Part shown: positions 59,376-64,000 of the stretch, piece after piece | Layout of the letters: each line of letters opens with the position of its first letter | Position numbering within the stretch: the first letter of the stretch is position 1 | NCBI GenBank assembly: GCA_965224285.1 | Contig: OZ245043.1 | Coordinates: 2,666,001 to 2,730,000, forward strand | Length of the DNA stretch: 64,000 nucleotides | Reading direction: 5' to 3' | Source of the DNA: JAJCYK01 sp965224285 | GTDB taxonomy: Bacteria > Bacteroidota > Bacteroidia > Cytophagales > Cyclobacteriaceae | The notes under the pieces: generated by a model | Databases searched by the model: none | The model's input: the letters and a program-made list of their open reading frames with translations, nothing else | What the model was told of the DNA's origin: nothing | Translations under genes and position numbers: made by a program

Positions 59376-61910
59376 ATGCTGCGTTCTATTATAGGCAATC
59401 TCGGCCAGTTATTCATCATCCTGTCCTTTGTTTCGGCACTGGTATCCGCTTATTCGTTTTACCGGGCTGTTACTGCCGACAAGGTAGACAGAGCCGGTTG
59501 GCTGAGATATGCCCAGGTGATCTTCTATTTCCATGCGATCTCAGTGATTGGTATAGTGACCTGTTTATTCATCATTATTAATAACCATTATTTTGAATAC
59601 CACTATGCCTGGAGTCACAGTTCTCTGTATCTGCCGGTTTACTACATGATCTCTTGTTTCTGGGAAGGTCAAGAAGGCAGTTTTCTGCTTTGGATTTTCT
59701 GGCATGTTGTACTGGGGACCGTCATTCTCAACACCAACAAGACCTGGAAGGCACCGGTCATGACCATTTTCACCCTGGTACAAGCCTTCCTTACTTCCAT
59801 GATTCTGGGCGTGGTAATATTCAATGTGAAAATTGGGAGTACGCCATTCATCTTACTGCGAGATGTCTTACAGGATGCTCCGGTACTGCAGTTAAATCCC
59901 GACTTTATTCCAGAGGATGGAAACGGACTAAACCCCTTATTGCAGAACTATTGGATGGTGATTCACCCTCCTACTTTGTTCTTGGGGTTCTCCACTACCC
60001 TGGTACCATTTGCCTACTGCATTGCCGGTTTATGGACTGGGAGGTTGAAGGAGTGGATCAAACCTGCGTTGCCCTGGGCGTTGTTCTCCGCGATGGTACT
60101 GGGTGTGGGAATTTTGATGGGTGCATACTGGGCATATGAAACCTTGAACTTCGGAGGTTATTGGAATTGGGATCCCGTTGAAAATGCTGTATATGTACCC
60201 TGGCTGGTATTAGTGGCATCCTACCACACTATGATCACTTATCAAAAGAGTAATACGGCCCTGAAGACTTCCATAATCTTAGTGGTATCCACCTTTATTC
60301 TCATCATATATTCCACTTTTCTTACTCGAAGTGGTATTCTCGGTGAATCCTCAGTACATTCTTTTACTGCTTCCGGGCTGGATAATCAGTTACTGATCTA
60401 TCTCTTTGCATTCATCATCCTCTCGATTATGCTTATGGTGAAGCGATGGCCGCAGATCCCCAGCTCACAAACAGAAATATCAGGATATAGCCGTGAGTTC
60501 TGGATTTTCATGGGCGCTGCAACCCTTTGCCTGATGGGCCTTCAGGTCATCCTACCGACCTCCTATCCGGTATGGAATAAGATCATGAGCCTAATAGGGG
60601 TAGAATCCAATCTGGCTTTACCCGCAGACCAAGTGTCTTACTATTCTCGCTTTCAATTGTGGTTTGGCATTACGGTGGCTGTGCTCTCCGGCACCGGCCA
60701 GTTCTTTTGGTGGAAAAAAATGGATCCGGATCAGCTCAAACAGGCATTATTAGGGCCCATCCTCATTACCCTGGTAATCAGTACACCTATCATGCTGATC
60801 TCCAAGATCTCCCATTTGCCCTATATCTTGATTTTAGTAACCGGGATATATGCTGTAGTAGCTAATCTTAAAATACTTCTGGGACTCAAGAAGCAAAGCT
60901 GGCGCCTGGCAGGGGGATCAGTTGCTCATATCGGTATTGCCATGATGCTTGTTGGCATTATGTTTTCATCAGGTTATTCCAAGGTTATTTCCCTGAATAA
61001 TACCTCACTGCTAATTTCGAGGGAACTGGATGACGATTTCAACTTAAAAAATGTGGTGCTGTTCCTAAATGAACCCAGGACGATGGATGAGTATACTCTG
61101 ATCTACCAGGGCCGGTACGTAGAAGCAGTGGGCCTTGGCGGCTATGTCTCAGTTAAATCACTCTCTAGCACCAATGACCCTCATCACTGGATCACCCAGG
61201 AAGATATTTTAAGGAATGGCAATATCAAAGCACGGGCTGGAGACACTCTGGAAATACGGCCTGAAAATATTTACTTTAAGGTAATCTACAATCAGGATAA
61301 CGGACGAAAATTCGAGTTGTATCCCAGAATACAAGTCAACGCTTCTATGGGGCAGGTGGCTTCTCCTGGTATAAAGCGGGCTTTGAGTAAAGATCTGTAT
61401 ACCCACCTATCCTATGCACCTTTCATGACGGAAGACGATCAACGGGAATGGACCCATAGCGATTCCCTGACCGTAAAGGTGGGAGAGCAGTTCTTCATCA
61501 ATGACTATGTAGCCCACCTGGAAAGTGTTTCCCGGGTACATGAGCTACCGGGAGTAACCTTAGGGTCGGATGATGTGGCAGTAAAAGCTACCATCCGGGT
61601 GGCCGGTGATGACGACATCCAACAGATTGAGCCTATTTTTCTCATCAAAGACCAAATGGCCGGAAGGATACCTGATGGCGAGCCTGATTTGGGTATTAGA
61701 ATTGCATTTTCCAAAATAAATCCCGAATCAAATAGTTTCGATTTTGACATTTTTACCACCCAAAAGGATTTCATTATACTGAAAGCGATCGAAAAACCCC
61801 TGATCAATATCCTGTGGATAGGGACCTTATTTTTAGTAATTGGTTTCGTCATCGCAATAAACCGTCGTTATCGTGAGTTTGTTCTATTGAGGGACAAGGG
61901 TATGGAATAA
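59376..61910 (+). CDS. ccmF: Haem lyase CcmF (cytochrome c-type biogenesis protein)
   Basis: 844 residues with about 14 membrane helices. The WWD-like haem motif reads GGYWNWDPVENA near residue 260, with histidines in IHPPTLFLGF and SVHSFTASG. The C-terminal third is a large periplasmic domain (about 545-810). It attaches haem to apocytochrome c. No ccmH or ccmG gene follows; the next gene is unrelated. Confidence 0.92.
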   Translation: MLRSIIGNLGQLFIILSFVSALVSAYSFYRAVTADKVDRAGWLRYAQVIFYFHAISVIGIVTCLFIIINNHYFEYHYAWSHSSLYLPVYYMISCFWEGQEGSFLLWIFWHVVLGTVILNTNKTWKAPVMTIFTLVQAFLTSMILGVVIFNVKIGSTPFILLRDVLQDAPVLQLNPDFIPEDGNGLNPLLQNYWMVIHPPTLFLGFSTTLVPFAYCIAGLWTGRLKEWIKPALPWALFSAMVLGVGILMGAYWAYETLNFGGYWNWDPVENAVYVPWLVLVASYHTMITYQKSNTALKTSIILVVSTFILIIYSTFLTRSGILGESSVHSFTASGLDNQLLIYLFAFIILSIMLMVKRWPQIPSSQTEISGYSREFWIFMGAATLCLMGLQVILPTSYPVWNKIMSLIGVESNLALPADQVSYYSRFQLWFGITVAVLSGTGQFFWWKKMDPDQLKQALLGPILITLVISTPIMLISKISHLPYILILVTGIYAVVANLKILLGLKKQSWRLAGGSVAHIGIAMMLVGIMFSSGYSKVISLNNTSLLISRELDDDFNLKNVVLFLNEPRTMDEYTLIYQGRYVEAVGLGGYVSVKSLSSTNDPHHWITQEDILRNGNIKARAGDTLEIRPENIYFKVIYNQDNGRKFELYPRIQVNASMGQVASPGIKRALSKDLYTHLSYAPFMTEDDQREWTHSDSLTVKVGEQFFINDYVAHLESVSRVHELPGVTLGSDDVAVKATIRVAGDDDIQQIEPIFLIKDQMAGRIPDGEPDLGIRIAFSKINPESNSFDFDIFTTQKDFIILKAIEKPLINILWIGTLFLVIGFVIAINRRYREFVLLRDKGME

Positions 61911-61930
61911 AGCTTCAACCGGTCTTTTCA

Positions 61931-62713
61931 ATGTCTAAATTTTTCAAGGTAGCTATTTTAGGTTCCGGCAATTTGGCCTGGCACCTGGCCCGTGCTTTCG
62001 AGGATGCCGGCCATTTTATTACAGAGATCTACAGTCGCCGATTGAGCTCAGGTAGAGAACTTGCCAAGCAGTTATACGACACAGAGGTGGTTAAAAGCCT
62101 GGATCTCAGTAAAAGCGAAGCAGAAATTTTCATCCTGGCAGTATCCGATGATAGTATTGTGGAAGTAGCTGAAAAATTAAAAATACCCTCCTATGGTATT
62201 TTAGCGCATACTTCAGGATCGGTACCCTTGCAATCGCTTGGTGGAATACACGAAAATATCGGCATATTCTATCCCCTGCAGACTTTTACCGCGGGTATAA
62301 CTGTAGACCTTCAGCAGGTGCCTATTTGCATAGAAGCCAAGCACAGATCATCAGAAAAAATTCTATATCAACTTGGAAGGAGCATAAGTAGGGAAGTGTA
62401 CCAAATACACTCCGAAGATCGTAAATTATTGCACCTGGCAGCAGTATTTGCCTGTAATTTCAGCAATCACATGCTCAGTATCTCGCAGGATATTCTGGAA
62501 CATCACGATATTGATTTCGGCATGCTCCACCCTCTTATTGTGGAGACCATCAACAAGGCGTTATCCGTAGGACCCTATGGATCCCAAACAGGCCCCGCGC
62601 TAAGAGGCGACGAGCAGACCCAGAAGCAACACCTGAAAGCATTGAATTATCAACCGGAATTTCGTAAAATATATAAAATTCTCAGCCGGCATCTCAGCGA
62701 TTACCATTCATAA
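61931..62713 (+). CDS. DUF2520 Rossmann-fold protein
   Basis: 260 residues. A Rossmann fold starts with VAILGSGNLAWHLARAF, and HTSGSVPLQSL closes the dinucleotide domain; the C-terminal helical domain carries HLAAVFACNFSNHML and GPALRGDEQTQKQHL. This is the DUF2520 group, related to NADP-dependent F420 oxidoreductases and ketopantoate-type reductases. The substrate is unknown. It lies 20 bases after ccmF and 2 before the prenyltransferase gene. Confidence 0.85.
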   Translation: MSKFFKVAILGSGNLAWHLARAFEDAGHFITEIYSRRLSSGRELAKQLYDTEVVKSLDLSKSEAEIFILAVSDDSIVEVAEKLKIPSYGILAHTSGSVPLQSLGGIHENIGIFYPLQTFTAGITVDLQQVPICIEAKHRSSEKILYQLGRSISREVYQIHSEDRKLLHLAAVFACNFSNHMLSISQDILEHHDIDFGMLHPLIVETINKALSVGPYGSQTGPALRGDEQTQKQHLKALNYQPEFRKIYKILSRHLSDYHS

Positions 62714-62715
62714 AC

Positions 62716-63597
62716 ATGTCCATTTCTACCATTTCCGGGGACGAAATTAGCATTATCGGCAAAGGATTGCTCAAACTAGTAAGATGGCCTAATCTGTTAA
62801 TTATTGCTTTCTGCCAATACCTCTCGGCCATATTCCTGGTTGGTCCACCTGAGTTATACCTGACCTATTTAAAAGATCCGGATTTATTGTTTATGGCTTT
62901 GGGAACGCTTTGCATCGCGGCAGCCGGTTATATTATAAATGATTATTACGACGTCAAGATTGATTATATCAATAAGCCAAAAAAAGTGGTAGTGGGCAAA
63001 GTCCTTAAGCGACGAGTAGCCATGTTTGTGCATATCGGGCTTAATGCTATGGGAATATTAGCGGGCATAGTGGTTAGTCTAAAAATTGCAGCTATCAACC
63101 TAATTGCCGCTACCTGGTTGTGGGGATATAGCAATCAACTTAAAAGAATGCCACTGATCGGAAATTTCAGCGTGGCCTTGCTGAGTGGACTTGCTATTGC
63201 CATAGTGGGGGTTCATTATAAATCCAATTCCAAACTGGTATATTTTTATGCACTGTTGGCTTTTCTAGTAAGCCTCATCCGGGAAATAATTAAAGATTTG
63301 GAGGATCTTAAGGGTGACGCAAGTTTTGGTTGTCGTACTTTACCTGTCATTTGGGGCATTCGCAAAACCAAAAACTTTCTCTACTTGCTGTTTTTAGCTT
63401 TTGGTGCTACCATAATATTCCTGGCTTATGTCATGGGAAACACCTGGCTATATCTATATTTTTCCCTGTTAGTGATTCCGGGTGCCTATTTAGTCTACAG
63501 GCTGTCCCTGGCCGACACCATTAGTGAATTTCACCAGTTGAGTTTATCAGTAAAATGGTTTATGTTGCTGGGAGTATTTAGTATGGTCCTGATTTAA
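62716..63597 (+). CDS. UbiA family prenyltransferase (geranylgeranylglycerol-phosphate type)
   Basis: 293 residues with about eight helices. The two aspartate-rich motifs are NDYYDVKIDYINKP near 75-88 and DLEDLKGDASFGCRT near 195-209. In Bacteroidota this subgroup is often annotated as geranylgeranylglycerol-phosphate geranylgeranyltransferase, by similarity to archaeal lipid enzymes. The aromatic or lipid acceptor cannot be read from the sequence. purN follows after 11 bases. Confidence 0.85.
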   Translation: MSISTISGDEISIIGKGLLKLVRWPNLLIIAFCQYLSAIFLVGPPELYLTYLKDPDLLFMALGTLCIAAAGYIINDYYDVKIDYINKPKKVVVGKVLKRRVAMFVHIGLNAMGILAGIVVSLKIAAINLIAATWLWGYSNQLKRMPLIGNFSVALLSGLAIAIVGVHYKSNSKLVYFYALLAFLVSLIREIIKDLEDLKGDASFGCRTLPVIWGIRKTKNFLYLLFLAFGATIIFLAYVMGNTWLYLYFSLLVIPGAYLVYRLSLADTISEFHQLSLSVKWFMLLGVFSMVLI

Positions 63598-63608
63598 CCT
63601 ACAGTCAA

Positions 63609-64000
63609 TTGACCAAGAAAAATCTGGCGATATTTGCTTCGGGTAGTGGAACTAACGCTGAGAACATATTAGTTTACTTTAGTGATCACCCCTTGATCGA
63701 GGTGCCCCTGATCCTTACTAATAATCCTCAGGCAGGGGTAATATCCAGGGTGAGAAAGTATGAAGTTCCGGTATTGACATTCAATCGCGAACAGCTTTAC
63801 CAAAGTAATTGGGTGGTTCAGCAATTGCATGAATATAAAATTGATGCCCTTGTTTTGGCTGGTTTTCTATGGTTGGTGCCAAAGAATATACTAAAGGAAT
63901 TCCCTGGTATGCTCAACCTGCATCCAGCCCTGCTCCCAAAATATGGAGGCAAAGGGATGTACGGAGATCACGTTCACCAGGCGGTGATAGCTGCCGGCGA
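63609..64000 (+). CDS. purN: Phosphoribosylglycinamide formyltransferase, cut by the window end
   Basis: 130 codons are visible from a TTG start at 63609; the gene continues beyond the window. LAIFASGSGTNAENIL, ILTNNPQAGVISR and NLHPALLPKYGGKGMYG match PurN, which adds a formyl group to GAR in purine synthesis. The catalytic asparagine and histidine (N and H of NLHPALLP) are seen; the downstream catalytic aspartate lies outside the window. Confidence 0.93.
   Translation, partial: MTKKNLAIFASGSGTNAENILVYFSDHPLIEVPLILTNNPQAGVISRVRKYEVPVLTFNREQLYQSNWVVQQLHEYKIDALVLAGFLWLVPKNILKEFPGMLNLHPALLPKYGGKGMYGDHVHQAVIAAG

Noticed and set aside
59654..60139. 161-codon alternative frame within ccmF
   Set aside because: It reads the ccmF coding sequence out of phase; ccmF has full family motifs throughout.
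1..64000. CRISPR arrays, prophage, toxin-antitoxin or restriction systems
   Set aside because: No direct repeat arrays, integrase, phage structural genes, toxin-antitoxin pairs or restriction-modification genes could be recognised on either strand.

Overview
This 64 kb window reads as a chromosomal housekeeping segment of a Bacteroidota bacterium, most likely order Cytophagales. Support: several promoters fit the Bacteroidota -33 TTTG / -7 TAnnTTTG pattern; there is a TonB-dependent receptor with a carboxypeptidase-like N-terminal domain; atpD-atpC stand apart from other ATP synthase genes; DnaJ is of a reduced-zinc type; nrdB-nrdA are close to the eukaryotic class Ia enzymes; and several lipoproteins and hypotheticals have a familiar Bacteroidota look. 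Gene density is high, genes often overlap by 4 bp, and no plasmid, prophage or CRISPR signature was seen. The only mobile-element trace is a decayed transposase N-terminus near 44.6 kb.

Layout. 1-4.8 kb: truncated circularly permuted ATP-grasp gene, tRNA-Leu(CAG), pirin, alkyltransferase-like protein, SSS symporter, clpS, recR. 4.9-10.3 kb: aminotransferase, hemE, sdaA, two membrane protein genes and upp. 10.4-15.4 kb: M42 peptidase, hpt-adk-obg, grpE-dnaJ. 15.5-22.8 kb: secreted beta protein, ABC exporter, orphan histidine kinase, atpD-atpC, MORN-like secreted protein, yraN. 23.2-31.7 kb: a tightly packed plus-strand run pgi-manA-lipB-unknown-exonuclease-rnr-prenyl synthase-rhomboid. 31.7-36.1 kb: rpmA/rplU divergent from nrdB-nrdA. 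36.3-39.3 kb: Kbp-like BON-LysM protein, msrC, ribD, prmC. 39.3-42.9 kb: a TPP-riboswitch-controlled TonB receptor downstream of a pnuC plus NadR-like kinase pair. 43-47.8 kb: guaB, a transposase relic, and a SpoIIE-phosphatase/STAS/RsbW-like partner-switching module. 47.9-53.3 kb: three overlapping SurA/PpiD-like periplasmic folding genes, then moxR. 53.3-57.2 kb: Rieske-like lipoprotein, hbd, pheS, cysC and cysQ. 57.3-64 kb: ccmB-ccmC-ccmD-ccmE-ccmF cytochrome c maturation genes, a DUF2520 protein, a UbiA-type prenyltransferase and the start of purN.

I saw no clear new defence system or large undescribed cluster. The most interesting items are: the thiamine-controlled outer-membrane receptor beside a PnuC transporter and NadR-like kinase; a CcmE with a Cys-x-x-x-Tyr haem site in a ccm cluster lacking ccmA, ccmG and ccmH; a Rieske-like lipoprotein that keeps cysteines but lost both ligand histidines; a DnaJ with only two of four zinc motifs; a partner-switching module with no sigma factor nearby; and four genes (hemE, pnuC, guaB, pheS) whose -7 boxes sit so close to the start codon that leaderless transcripts are predicted. 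All functions are inferred by reading the sequence; no database search was run.
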